From a virus, in the IMG/VR virus record IMGVR_UViG_3300028610_001524, positions 1-27,032 of that record: a DNA stretch of 27,032 bases; one strand, 5' to 3'. The notes under the pieces were generated by a model. That model was not told the origin of the DNA. It was given only the letters and a program-made list of their open reading frames with translations, and did no database searches. Both the position numbers and the translations under genes were made by a program. Numbering within the stretch: the stretch's first letter is position 1; every line of letters begins with the position of its first letter. Below, one piece after another: positions 7,608 through 16,003 of this stretch.

Positions 7608-7888
7608 AGATCCAAGACAGCTTCGTGTTCCTTGTCCACTACGGGTGCGACCCGGAATGGTTGCTGAACCTCGACATGCTAGCCTTCAGCTCACTTTCAG
7701 ATACTGCTATGCGACTCCACAGCCAAGAACAGTTTGAGTCGGCCTATCGTGATCGGCTAATCGCGCACGATGAGGGCAAGAACTTCACGAAGTATCTGAA
7801 GGGCTTGCAGAAGTTGATTGGTGGAGGAAGTGGCCCTGACGGAGATGATCTGGCCTCCGATCTCACTCGGATGGGAGCGATGAAGTAA
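6972..7888 (+). CDS. Tail assembly chaperone GT, -1 frameshift fusion
   Basis: Ribosomes that slip back one base at GGGAAAG (7484-7490) continue in the frame of the 7625-7888 reading frame, giving 173 residues of G plus 132 new residues, 305 in all. The -1 frame has no stop between 7490 and 7886. The first part of the extension is strongly basic and glycine-rich (for example RRGKRRARGKRRR). The T-like domain then begins near VEIQDSFVFLVHYG and includes PEWLLNLDMLAFSSLSD and the C-terminal LQKLIGGG. In lambda the T domain binds tail tube protein and brings it to the tape measure. A separate start at GTG 7625 has no good ribosome-binding site, which also favours the fusion. Confidence 0.8.
7484..7490 (+). 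other. Programmed -1 frameshift site (GGGAAAG)
   Basis: The heptamer G-GGA-AAG is placed with GGA and AAG as zero-frame codons, exactly as required for tandem slippage. It is the same heptamer used by lambda G/T. A short stem GCCGG (7498-7502) with CCGGC (7519-7523) begins seven bases downstream and might stimulate slippage, though it is weak. Confidence 0.85.
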
Positions 7889-7889
7889 G

Positions 7890-10853
7890 ATGGTCGTCGA
7901 CAGAGGTGGACTCCGGTATCCTGTTGAGGTCGTTGACCTCTTCAGTAAGAACCTGCAAAAGTTCCGCGCCGAGATTCGTGCGTCGCGGGAGGAGTTCACC
8001 AAGTTCCGCCGCCAGTCGAGGCTTGCTACCTCACAGGTCTCCAAGCAGGAACTGTCAGCTCGACGTGCAGCAGCCCAGGCATCACGAGAGGAAGCAAAAG
8101 CTGAACGTGCTCGGCTACAGAACATCCAAGCTGGTGCGCGACAACAGAAGCAAGTTCAAGACCTCCGGTCTCGGATGTTCAAGAACGAGCGAGTCGAGCG
8201 TGCGCGAGCCCAAAAGGTAGCCGAGAAAGCAGCCAAGCAGCAGGCGCGTGCCGCCAAGGCGCAAGAGACTGCAGCCAAGAAGGCCGAAGCTGCCCAGGCC
8301 AGACTCAATCGAAAGATCAAGGTCACCGATAACTCAGCGCAGCAACTCCTGTTCACGTTCCGTCGGTTGGTCGGAGTGCTCGCACTGTTCACCCTGGCAC
8401 GACAACTCTCGCAGGGATTCGTTGCGCTAGTCAAGTCTGGCTTCGAGTTCAACCAAACGCTGGAGCGCTCCAGACTCGGCATCGCGGGCATCATCACTGC
8501 CGTTGCCGATGTGCGCGACGAGCAAGGCAAGTTGCTCGAAGGAGCGGAGGCATTCCTTGCTGCGCAGACTGCGGCTCGCAGGCAACAGCAGCTCCTACGT
8601 CAGGATGCTCTGTCGACTACCGCTACGTTCCAGGAACTCCTTGATGCGTTCCAGATCGCTCTCGGCCCAGGTCTCGCTGCTGGCTTCAACCTCGATCAGG
8701 TCAGGCAGTTCTCGGTTCTGATCTCCCAGGCGGCCTCCAACATCGGTCTGCCCCAGCGCCAACTGTCTGAGGAAATCCGAGCTATTCTGACCGGCAATAT
8801 CCGGCAGACGACGACACGTATTGCGCAGGTCTTGAACCTGACGAACAAGGAGATCCGGAAGCTCAAGACTCTCGGTGCTGACAAGTTCTTCGCGGCATTG
8901 CAGGAGAGATTGCAGGGCTTCGCCCTCGGCGCACGGGCTGCAGCCGGCACAGTCGGCGGGTTGTTCGTTCGCTTGAAGGACGTTCTCGAATTGGTGGCCG
9001 GCGCTGCAGCGAAGGGTGCATTTGAGACTCTCAGAGATGTCTTGAAAGAGTTGTTCGGTGCGCTCACCACTGTAGAGAAGACAGAGTTCGGCCAACTACT
9101 TCGTCCGAGCCCCCAAGCACAGAAAGCGTTCGAGGCAATCTTTCAGGCTATCGAGCGTATTCTTCAGCGCGCACAAGTTCTTGGTCGGGCTATTGGCCTC
9201 GACGGACTAGCCACAGCGGCAAAGGTTCTAGCGACATCTCTGGAGGTCGCATCAGGATTCGTAGTTGGCATCGTTGAAGGGATCCAACACATTTCTCAGA
9301 TCATCAATGCTCTGATCTCCCCCATCTCGCAATTGGTGGGCGGCACCGAGGAACTGAGTCTTGGGATGGTCAAGATCGCTCAGATCATGGGCACCATCCT
9401 TGCTCTGACGACTGCCACAAACCTCGCATCAGGCCTATGGACTAGTGCACTGGGCAGGGCAGCTACAGCTACGAAGGCCGTTGCAGGCGCAACCGCAGCC
9501 GCTGAAGTTGCTGCCAAGGGAGCCAAGCTCTCCTTCCTCCGGATTGGGGCCCTTCTTGTAGGTATCGGATTCGTCTTCCAAAAAGTCTTCAGTGCCATCA
9601 CTGGCCTGGACATCACCTTTGCTGACACACTGGAGATCATCCGAATAACTTTCGAACAGGTCTTTGGGATCATCATACGCTCCTTGACGATCAGCTTCAA
9701 GAGCTTCGGCAACATCTTGGTTGGACTCTTCACCAACCCGCTGGCCACCATTGGCACGATCATGCAGAACGTGCTCATCAACCCTCTGTTGGAAGCTGCA
9801 GCTCTGCTAGCTAAACTGCCGGGCTTCCTGGGAGGTGACGAGATCGAGAAGGTTCGGAAGGGTCTAGAGGACATGGTCGCTCCTTTGGAACAGGCGATCG
9901 AGCTAGCCAACAAAGACAAGAAGCCGATCTTCGATACCGAGAAGGACAAGGAAGATCTCGACAACTTCATTGCCGAAAGCTTCCAGAAGATCGTCAAGTT
10001 GCGGACCGACATCATCCTCCGCGGCGTGCTCGGCGAGGGTTTCGATCTCAACTTCACCGTCAATGGCGACGAACCCGAAGTAGGCGCGAAGAAGATCGCG
10101 GAGTCGTTTACAGCGATGACCACGATCCTTCGTGGCATTATCACCAGCTTCTCTCAGTTCATCGCGCAGTCAATCTCTGACGCCTTCGACCCAACTGCAG
10201 ATACCTCGATCAAGGAACGCTTTGCTCGGTTCTTGCAGCAGATCGTCAAGCTGATTATCGCACAGCTCGTGCAGCTCGCGATTGCAAAGGCACTACTAGG
10301 CTTTGGCGTTCCGGCAGCAAGTCTCCCCGGCGTATCTACGGGTCGCAGAAGGGGTGGACGCATCCCAGGCCGCGGGTCGCAAGCAAGCCTTGCTCACTAC
10401 ACGAACCCCCAGGGATTCGACACGGGTGGACAGGCGAAACCCCCCAAGGGCATCAGTCGGAAGGACACGACTCCTATCTGGGCCCAGCCCGGCGAATACA
10501 TGATGCGACTCTCCGCGGTGCAGAAGTATGGCATCGGGGTCATGGAAGCACTCAACCAAGGTCTGGTCGATCCTGGTGCACTTATCTCCATGGCTGGCCC
10601 CCGCCGACTGTCTCGCAACTCGCGACGCAAGGTGGGATTCCAGAGTGGTGGCCAGATCGCCGCGCAGGCCGAAAGCGCTGCAGGAACAACAGGCACCACA
10701 GGTGGTGGCGCCCCAGGCCTCGGAGCAGCACTGCTCGTGGCAAACGAAACAACAGCCGAGCGACTTCTCGCTGGCGGACAAAAGGCTGTCCTCGACTTCA
10801 TCGACGAGCATGGCGCGGACATTGAGGGGCGGCTATCCCGCTTCAGGAGCTAA
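7890..10853 (+). CDS. Tail tape measure protein
   Basis: The longest gene of the window (987 residues) directly after the GT chaperone, as expected for the protein that sets tail length and helps DNA cross the cell envelope. Residues 20-140 are a highly charged alanine-rich coiled coil (for example RAQKVAEKAAKQQARAAKAQ). Hydrophobic segments lie near residues 150-175 (RLVGVLALFTLA), 490-515 (IMGTILALTTATNLASG) and 545-570 (IGALLVGIGFVFQKVF). The C-terminal part has the common tape-measure ending with GGRIPG, a PIWAQPGEYMMRLSAVQKYG motif (about residue 860), and glycine-rich low-complexity sequence. At about 1.5 angstrom per residue, the family rule would predict a tail near 145-150 nm. ATG follows the GT stop after one base. 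Confidence 0.9.
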   Translation: MVVDRGGLRYPVEVVDLFSKNLQKFRAEIRASREEFTKFRRQSRLATSQVSKQELSARRAAAQASREEAKAERARLQNIQAGARQQKQVQDLRSRMFKNERVERARAQKVAEKAAKQQARAAKAQETAAKKAEAAQARLNRKIKVTDNSAQQLLFTFRRLVGVLALFTLARQLSQGFVALVKSGFEFNQTLERSRLGIAGIITAVADVRDEQGKLLEGAEAFLAAQTAARRQQQLLRQDALSTTATFQELLDAFQIALGPGLAAGFNLDQVRQFSVLISQAASNIGLPQRQLSEEIRAILTGNIRQTTTRIAQVLNLTNKEIRKLKTLGADKFFAALQERLQGFALGARAAAGTVGGLFVRLKDVLELVAGAAAKGAFETLRDVLKELFGALTTVEKTEFGQLLRPSPQAQKAFEAIFQAIERILQRAQVLGRAIGLDGLATAAKVLATSLEVASGFVVGIVEGIQHISQIINALISPISQLVGGTEELSLGMVKIAQIMGTILALTTATNLASGLWTSALGRAATATKAVAGATAAAEVAAKGAKLSFLRIGALLVGIGFVFQKVFSAITGLDITFADTLEIIRITFEQVFGIIIRSLTISFKSFGNILVGLFTNPLATIGTIMQNVLINPLLEAAALLAKLPGFLGGDEIEKVRKGLEDMVAPLEQAIELANKDKKPIFDTEKDKEDLDNFIAESFQKIVKLRTDIILRGVLGEGFDLNFTVNGDEPEVGAKKIAESFTAMTTILRGIITSFSQFIAQSISDAFDPTADTSIKERFARFLQQIVKLIIAQLVQLAIAKALLGFGVPAASLPGVSTGRRRGGRIPGRGSQASLAHYTNPQGFDTGGQAKPPKGISRKDTTPIWAQPGEYMMRLSAVQKYGIGVMEALNQGLVDPGALISMAGPRRLSRNSRRKVGFQSGGQIAAQAESAAGTTGTTGGGAPGLGAALLVANETTAERLLAGGQKAVLDFIDEHGADIEGRLSRFRS

Positions 10854-10855
10854 CT

Positions 10856-11869
10856 ATGACACTACGATGGATGGACGGAGCTGAGGTCTGGGCCGCAACC
10901 GGCTACCAGTCTCGCGGGTATCTCGCAGGAACGAGCGGCTTCAGCACAGCGCGCATCTCACCCGGCGCCTCGTCGATGACGTTCAACGGAACGAGTCTGA
11001 CGACTCCGGCCTTTGGACAGCAGAACGTCTGGACCGTAGGCTTCGGCTTCAAGCTCTCCGGCAATGTCGGCGAGTGGAGATTCCTGGATGGAGGCGTTGA
11101 GCAGTGCAACCTGGAGGTTGTTGACGGTAGTGGAGTTTTCGAGCTGCGCCTGAAACGTGGTGCGACCACGATCGACACCACCTCCGAGACCTTCGCAAAG
11201 GACGTCTGGCACTACTTCGAATTCCAAGTTACTGTGCGCACGGGCACAAACGGAGCCTACGAACTTCGCCACAACGAGAACAACGTGATGTCTGGTGCGA
11301 GCGTCAACCTAGCCGATACCGGCTCGGACGGTTGCGACTCACACCAGTTCGGCCTGACGGTCGCCGCACAGGTTCTCGGCATGGATGACATCTACATCCT
11401 CGACGACCAGGGCACGACCAACAACGACTTCCTGGGCGACTCTGTGATCGTGGCCCTGGAGGCGCAAGCCGATGGTAACCAGAACGACTTCACCCCCTCG
11501 GCCGGCGGCGTCAACGCGGATCTGATCGACGATCCTTCAGACACGCCATCTTCAGCCGACTGGATCTCCTCGGACACGAATGCACATCAGGACTTCTTCA
11601 CCTACGACAACATGCCGGCGACCGGGATCGGAACCATCTTCGGGCTCCGAGTCGTCACGGATGCAGCGATGCAGGCTGTTGGTAGCAGGGTCCTGAAGCC
11701 TAAGTTCCGGGCAGCTTCGACATCTGAGGGTGATGGTGCTGACTTCACTGTCAGTGGCACGACCCTTCTCAGCTATCCTGTCATCATGGAGCAAGACCCT
11801 GTTGCTGCAGCCGCTTGGACGAAGACCGAGATCGACGGTGGTGAGTTCGGAGTCGAGGTGGTGTCCTAA
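10856..11869 (+). CDS. Beta-rich tail protein, first of two tandem paralogs
   Basis: A 337-residue protein right after the tape measure gene (AGGAG upstream of ATG 10856). Residues 30-185 have the strand pattern of a concanavalin/LamG-like sandwich: TVGFGFKLSG, FELRLKRGATTIDTT, YFEFQVTVRTGTNGAYELRH and MDDIYILDDQG. A second part (about 195-337) is also beta-rich and ends WTKTEIDGGEFGVEVVS. Each of these blocks has a counterpart at the same place in the next gene. LamG-type domains bind sugars, so surface or receptor contact is plausible. It may be a distal tail decoration or a minor tail protein. No catalytic residues are evident. Confidence 0.65.
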   Translation: MTLRWMDGAEVWAATGYQSRGYLAGTSGFSTARISPGASSMTFNGTSLTTPAFGQQNVWTVGFGFKLSGNVGEWRFLDGGVEQCNLEVVDGSGVFELRLKRGATTIDTTSETFAKDVWHYFEFQVTVRTGTNGAYELRHNENNVMSGASVNLADTGSDGCDSHQFGLTVAAQVLGMDDIYILDDQGTTNNDFLGDSVIVALEAQADGNQNDFTPSAGGVNADLIDDPSDTPSSADWISSDTNAHQDFFTYDNMPATGIGTIFGLRVVTDAAMQAVGSRVLKPKFRAASTSEGDGADFTVSGTTLLSYPVIMEQDPVAAAAWTKTEIDGGEFGVEVVS

Positions 11870-12945
11870 TGGTTCTCAGAATGCTAGAAGGCTTCGAGAC
11901 GAAGCAGGCCACAACCACCAAGCTCGATCTCGCCTACACGAGAACGGGATCGCTAGCGTTCTCTGCAGGACGCAAAGCAGGCACGGCTCTCAGCTCACAG
12001 ACAGCAACGCTCCTGACAGAGGAACTAGTCTCGCCCGACGAGAACACCTGGGTTGTGGGCTTCGCTATTCGCAAGTCGCAGGTTACCGCCATCGGAGGAT
12101 CAGCCACGGCCGGGATCGAGCTTCACAACGCGGCTGGCGCACAGTGCTCGCTCGTGCTCATCGACGCCGGCTCAGGCGCCTACAAACTGCGCTTGAAGCG
12201 CGGGGCCACCACGATCGACACGACCACGGGTGCATTCCCCTGGGGCAGCAACAAATCGTGGATGTATTTCCAACTCAAGGTCACCGTGCGCACGGGCACT
12301 GATGGTGTCTACGAACTGCGGAGCTACGACTATCTCAATGCCGCCACGGTTGAATTCAGTGGTGTCACTGTCAACCTCGCCGAGCAAGCAGTAGACGGAG
12401 CCGATCGCGTCAAGATCTCCTGGAACACCGACAGCGGTAGCTTCCTGCTGATCGACGACATCTTCGCTCTGGACTCTACGGGCTCGTTGAACAACGACTG
12501 GTTCACGCCCCCGCCGAAGATCTTCGGAGCCCTGCCGAGCGCTGCTGGAAACCAGGCCGATTGGACCCCAGATGGCGGAGCCAACTACACCAACGTGGAC
12601 GACGTTGCGACGGCTACGACCGATACCGACAAGGTGACCTCGGCCGTAGTGAGTGATGTCGATCTCTACAACTACGCGAACTTCTCGCTCATCAATGCCT
12701 CGGGCACCGATGTGTATGGACTTCAGGTCTTCAGCGTAGCTGCCATGGTAGCATCGGGCACTCGCACCGTCAGGGTTCGCGTGCGCGAGTCTGCTGCCGA
12801 AGCAACGGGCGGTAATGTCGTTCTATCAGATCTCATCTTGGATGCGTATCGACAGATGTTCGATCAGAATCCAACCGGCACACCGGCCCCTTGGACAAAG
12901 GCCACCGTGGAAGCAGCCGAGTTCGGTATCGAGATTCAGGCGTAA
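11869..12945 (+). CDS. Beta-rich tail protein, second of two tandem paralogs
   Basis: A 358-residue paralog of the preceding protein, starting at an ATG that overlaps the previous stop (TAATG). Shared blocks are YKLRLKRGATTIDTT, LKVTVRTGTDGVYELRS, IDDIFALDSTGSLNNDWF, GNQADWTPDGGANYTNVDD, YGLQVFSVAAMVASGTRTVR and the ending WTKATVEAAEFGIEIQA. The two differ enough that the duplication is old. As with its partner, the N-terminal half resembles a concanavalin/LamG-like lectin sandwich and the C-terminal half is a second conserved beta domain. Two copies in a row suggest a hetero-oligomer or two ring layers at the tail tip, but this is inference. Confidence 0.65.
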   Translation: MVLRMLEGFETKQATTTKLDLAYTRTGSLAFSAGRKAGTALSSQTATLLTEELVSPDENTWVVGFAIRKSQVTAIGGSATAGIELHNAAGAQCSLVLIDAGSGAYKLRLKRGATTIDTTTGAFPWGSNKSWMYFQLKVTVRTGTDGVYELRSYDYLNAATVEFSGVTVNLAEQAVDGADRVKISWNTDSGSFLLIDDIFALDSTGSLNNDWFTPPPKIFGALPSAAGNQADWTPDGGANYTNVDDVATATTDTDKVTSAVVSDVDLYNYANFSLINASGTDVYGLQVFSVAAMVASGTRTVRVRVRESAAEATGGNVVLSDLILDAYRQMFDQNPTGTPAPWTKATVEAAEFGIEIQA

Positions 12946-12960
12946 TGGGAGAGCACGCCA

Positions 12961-14598
12961 GTGGTATCAGTAAGAGTTCATAGGCACGTCATCGAAGTGC
13001 TGGCCAAGGCGCCAGACACTGCGAAGCTGAGTCGCCAAGACGTTGAAGTCGCATTCGAGGATGCCGGCTCCGGTGGAGACGTCGATGTCCACCGCCACGC
13101 GATCGAGGCTCTGTCCAAGCATCCGGCCACTGCCAAGCTCAACCGTCAAGAGATCGAGGTAGCCTTCGAAGACGATGGCTCCGGTGGAGACGTCGATGTC
13201 CACCGCCACGCGATCGAGGTGCTCGCCAAGTCTCCCGGCAAGGCTAGCCTATTCCGCCAGGAGATCGAGGTGGCCTTCGAGGATACGGGTTCTGGCCCCA
13301 TTGACGTCCACCGGCATGTGGTCGAGGTTCTGGGCCGCCGGGCCGTGCCCCCGATCACCCCCCTGACCTTCCCCACGGGCCTGGATTTCTTCCTCCACAA
13401 CTGGGTAACTACCGTCGGAATGGAGACCCGCTACCTGACGGACGTCACCCGAGCGGCCACGTCCCTCGCTGAGGAGCGTAGAGGCCTCCTAGAACGCCCG
13501 CAGAGGCTCCTCAAGACTTCATGGCTCCAAGGAGAGGTCGAGGAGGTGGATCGCCTCCTGACCACCCTGCGGCGTCTGACGGACGAGAATCTGGTAGGCA
13601 TCCTAACCCAGGACACCGTGGTGGTCACCAGCAGCTCCACCGGCCAGGACGAGATCAACGGGGACTTCCGATACCGGCGGTTCTTCGACGGTGGTCGGGT
13701 CGCCGTGTTCACTCAGAATCCCACGAGCGAGTCGCTGAAGCTGTCGGCCGACGTCGACATCTACTTGATCGAGGAAGTCTTCAACGATCGGATCAAGGTC
13801 GACCGCAACCTCGATCAGAGCTATGCCAACAACCTGTGGTTCGTCGTCCCGCTGATAGACCTGGAGATCATGCTCAAGCCAAAGGTGACGCAGCTCACGA
13901 ACACCAAGGCCCAGGTCGACCTGACTCTCAATGAGGTCGTAGGCAAGAACGCTCTGCCCCCGAGCTTCACTGGAGGAGCCATCGATGGATGGCAACAGCA
14001 GTTGGGCCTCCCCGTCTTCGAGTTCGACCCGGACTGGGATGGAGGCATCGACACTACTTATCACCGCTACGGTCAAAGACGAACCGAGGGCCGCAAGCCT
14101 GTAGTTGTGCCCAAGGGCCCACGCTATGTGCAGCTCCAAGAGTTCAAGCTGAAGTTGGACCGTCCAGACTTCTGGAAGATCCTCAACCTGTTCGACTCCC
14201 GTCGCGGGCGTCTGGGCGCGTTCTGGGAGATCGACCAAGAGTTCCTGTGGACGGTGACCGATACCGATCCGCAGTTCATCGACGTGCAGCCATTCGGACA
14301 GTTCGCAGACTTCTCGGCAGACTTCACCGATCACGCCGGCATCGTCATGAACGACGGCACAGTCTATATCCGCGAGATCAATACGATCCAGGATGTCGGC
14401 CCATGGCGGCTCGGTCTGGTGTCAGGCAACGACCTGCCCGACCCGATCGACGTGACGCAGATCAAGCGGTTCTCGCGGGCGCGCATCAAGCGGTTCCATA
14501 CCGATTCATTGCCCGAGACATGGCACACTACTGAGACGGCCGAGACAGAATTCAGCACTATCGAAGTGCTGGCAGAGGGAGAGGTGGACATCACATGA
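12961..14598 (+). CDS. Distal tail protein with N-terminal 37-residue tandem repeats
   Basis: A 545-residue protein read from GTG 12961, with GGGAGAG ten bases upstream. The only nearby ATG (12944) runs into a stop in 13 codons. Residues 6-128 are three tandem 37-residue repeats plus a partial fourth. After a linker, residues 140-330 form one domain with a helical start (LAEERRGLLERPQRLLKTSW) and beta-rich remainder. Residues 380-545 (YVQLQEFKLKLDRPDFWKIL then FDSRRGRLGAFWEID) resemble the distal-tail/DUF2460-like proteins that precede the hub gene in gene-transfer-agent-type tails, with a 'F-W-x-F-x-x-x-R-x-G-x' pattern. Gene order (hub, NlpC/P60, J-like next) supports a distal tail or baseplate role. 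Confidence 0.6.
   Translation: MVSVRVHRHVIEVLAKAPDTAKLSRQDVEVAFEDAGSGGDVDVHRHAIEALSKHPATAKLNRQEIEVAFEDDGSGGDVDVHRHAIEVLAKSPGKASLFRQEIEVAFEDTGSGPIDVHRHVVEVLGRRAVPPITPLTFPTGLDFFLHNWVTTVGMETRYLTDVTRAATSLAEERRGLLERPQRLLKTSWLQGEVEEVDRLLTTLRRLTDENLVGILTQDTVVVTSSSTGQDEINGDFRYRRFFDGGRVAVFTQNPTSESLKLSADVDIYLIEEVFNDRIKVDRNLDQSYANNLWFVVPLIDLEIMLKPKVTQLTNTKAQVDLTLNEVVGKNALPPSFTGGAIDGWQQQLGLPVFEFDPDWDGGIDTTYHRYGQRRTEGRKPVVVPKGPRYVQLQEFKLKLDRPDFWKILNLFDSRRGRLGAFWEIDQEFLWTVTDTDPQFIDVQPFGQFADFSADFTDHAGIVMNDGTVYIREINTIQDVGPWRLGLVSGNDLPDPIDVTQIKRFSRARIKRFHTDSLPETWHTTETAETEFSTIEVLAEGEVDIT
12976..13344 (+). repeat. 37-residue tandem repeats (3 full, 1 partial)
   Basis: Copies start at 12976, 13087, 13198 and 13306. 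Period is 111 bases twice, then 108 (one residue lost in the linker). Each unit has two similar halves, VHRHxIEVL and the FRQEIEVAFE type, so the motif R-(H/Q)-x-(I/V)-E-V appears seven times. A 43-base segment (13066-13108) recurs without change at 13177-13219, which points to recent duplication or recombination between units. Confidence 0.9.
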
Positions 14599-15455
14599 GT
14601 GAAGCAATCGACCTGTCAACCAAGGAAACCTACCAACTGGTGTCCTTTGTTCATGCTGGCGGCGCCGCCTACTACACGGACTGGACCTCAGATGTCTCGT
14701 TCGGGGGCAACGACTACATCTCGACCCCAGACATGGAGGTCAAGCTTCCTGTCAACGACGGCCTGTTCGGAGAGAACGAGTGTCGTATCTCGATCCCTCT
14801 GGTGATGGGCGACACTGACAATGACACTTTCGCCTCTCGGGTGTCTAACGGTCAGCCTCATGCCAGGATCAACTGCACAGTGCGGGAGATTCTGAAGCCT
14901 ACGATCCCGGGGCCGTCACAGACCGTGAACACTCTGTTTGTGGGCGCTGTGCACATCGTCAGCAGCAATCCCCGGCAGCGACAGGACAAGGTCATGCTCC
15001 GGTGCCTGCCTATCAAGGCGCGGGTCGCTACCGTCTCGATGGGCATCCCCTGCTATCACCTGTGTGGCAACAACCTGGGCGATGCGAGCTGCAAGGTCAA
15101 CTTGTCAACTGGGCAGCGAACAGTCGCAGCCGTCGTCGAGTCTATCGACGGGCGTGAGGTGACGATGGAGACCAACGGGCTTCTCTCGGCTTCGCCCGAT
15201 CGGTTCTTCCACAGAGGCTACATCAAGTTCGAGAACCTGTTCATCGCTATTCAGGACTGGCGCTCGGCTACCCCGCTCGTGTTCAACATGGTGCGACAGC
15301 CCCCGGCACACTGGGATGGTGCAACCGTCAGCGTGGTTGCAGGCTGTGACAAGTCGGTTGAGACTTGCCGAGCCCGCTTCTCGAACGAGGCCAACTTCCT
15401 CGGTATGGGCTTCGCCATGCCGTCCTACCATCCGAACTTCGAGGACGCACCATGA
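14595..15455 (+). CDS. Tail hub protein with probable [4Fe-4S] cluster (DUF2163/BR0599-like, gpL-like)
   Basis: A 286-residue protein, ATG overlapping the previous stop (ATGA). The N-terminal half (YQLVSFVHAGGAAYYTDWTS, then a GFE-like GNDYISTPDMEVKLPVNDG) and the C-terminal ETCRARFSNEANFLGMG match the DUF2163/phage_BR0599 tail proteins, equivalent to gene-transfer-agent gp13 and related to lambda gpL. These sit at the tail tip below the tube and coordinate an iron-sulfur cluster. Cysteines here are C157 and C166 (eight residues between) and C251 and C258 (six between), the same spacing pairs as I recall for the lambda gpL ligands. C153 is an additional candidate. The 84-residue insertion between the two pairs is larger than in gpL. 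Confidence 0.8.
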   Translation: MSEAIDLSTKETYQLVSFVHAGGAAYYTDWTSDVSFGGNDYISTPDMEVKLPVNDGLFGENECRISIPLVMGDTDNDTFASRVSNGQPHARINCTVREILKPTIPGPSQTVNTLFVGAVHIVSSNPRQRQDKVMLRCLPIKARVATVSMGIPCYHLCGNNLGDASCKVNLSTGQRTVAAVVESIDGREVTMETNGLLSASPDRFFHRGYIKFENLFIAIQDWRSATPLVFNMVRQPPAHWDGATVSVVAGCDKSVETCRARFSNEANFLGMGFAMPSYHPNFEDAP

Positions 15456-16003
15456 TTGTCTACAAGCCATTGCCTCTGCGCTGGCAGGCATTCAATCTAT
15501 GCCCAGACAACGGGTTCGCCCAGGATCGCTACCGCGCCACCGAGATCGAACGGCGCATGGCGAAGATCCTCGACGAGTGGGAATACACCCCCTACGATAC
15601 CAAGTTCGCAGAGAAGGGCAAGGGTGTGCATTGCAGCGCATTTGTCTGCCGTGTGCTCGATGAACTCTACCGGCGCGAGCCCACCCCCCTACCGAATATC
15701 CCGAATGACATCGGCTTCCATGATCGGGCAGGCGCCATCGCGGGCCTGCGCTGGTTCATGCGCCAGTATCCTGCCTGCTACCAGGTGACCGGCACCGACG
15801 TCCAACCGGGCGATGTGCTCATCACCGGCCCAGTTGGCGGAGGCCCGGGCCATGCCATGATCGTTGGCCCTCGGGAGAACACCCTGTGGCAAGCGTCCGA
15901 CACAGGCGTGCATTACACGGGGATGTCGTTACCCGACATCTATGAGTTGCACGCGACATTCAGATTCAGAGACAGGGAGAAATGGTATGCTCGGGCTCGC
16001 TGA
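15452..16003 (+). CDS. NlpC/P60-family tail peptidase
   Basis: A 183-residue protein whose ATG at 15452 overlaps the hub stop (ATGA). The in-frame codons upstream to 15365 lie within the hub gene and are not needed. It has the papain-like NlpC/P60 arrangement: nucleophile C61 in VHCSAFVCRVLDEL, a GDVLITGP strand before the catalytic His H134 in GPGHAMIVGP, and a closing LWQASDTGVHYTGM segment. Such tail-tip proteins cut peptidoglycan peptides to help DNA entry (lambda gpK C-terminal domain, gene-transfer-agent gp14). The order hub, NlpC/P60, J-like protein is the standard one. Confidence 0.85.
   Translation: MIVYKPLPLRWQAFNLCPDNGFAQDRYRATEIERRMAKILDEWEYTPYDTKFAEKGKGVHCSAFVCRVLDELYRREPTPLPNIPNDIGFHDRAGAIAGLRWFMRQYPACYQVTGTDVQPGDVLITGPVGGGPGHAMIVGPRENTLWQASDTGVHYTGMSLPDIYELHATFRFRDREKWYARAR

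Noticed and set aside
7625-7888. Independent gene starting at GTG 7625
   Set aside because: There is no good ribosome-binding site, and the frame is open upstream to the slippery heptamer. It is better read as the T part of the GT fusion.
9380-10144. 254-codon minus-strand frame inside the tape measure gene
   Set aside because: It is antisense to the tape measure coding sequence, with no coupled start, no recognisable family and no neighbouring minus-strand gene.
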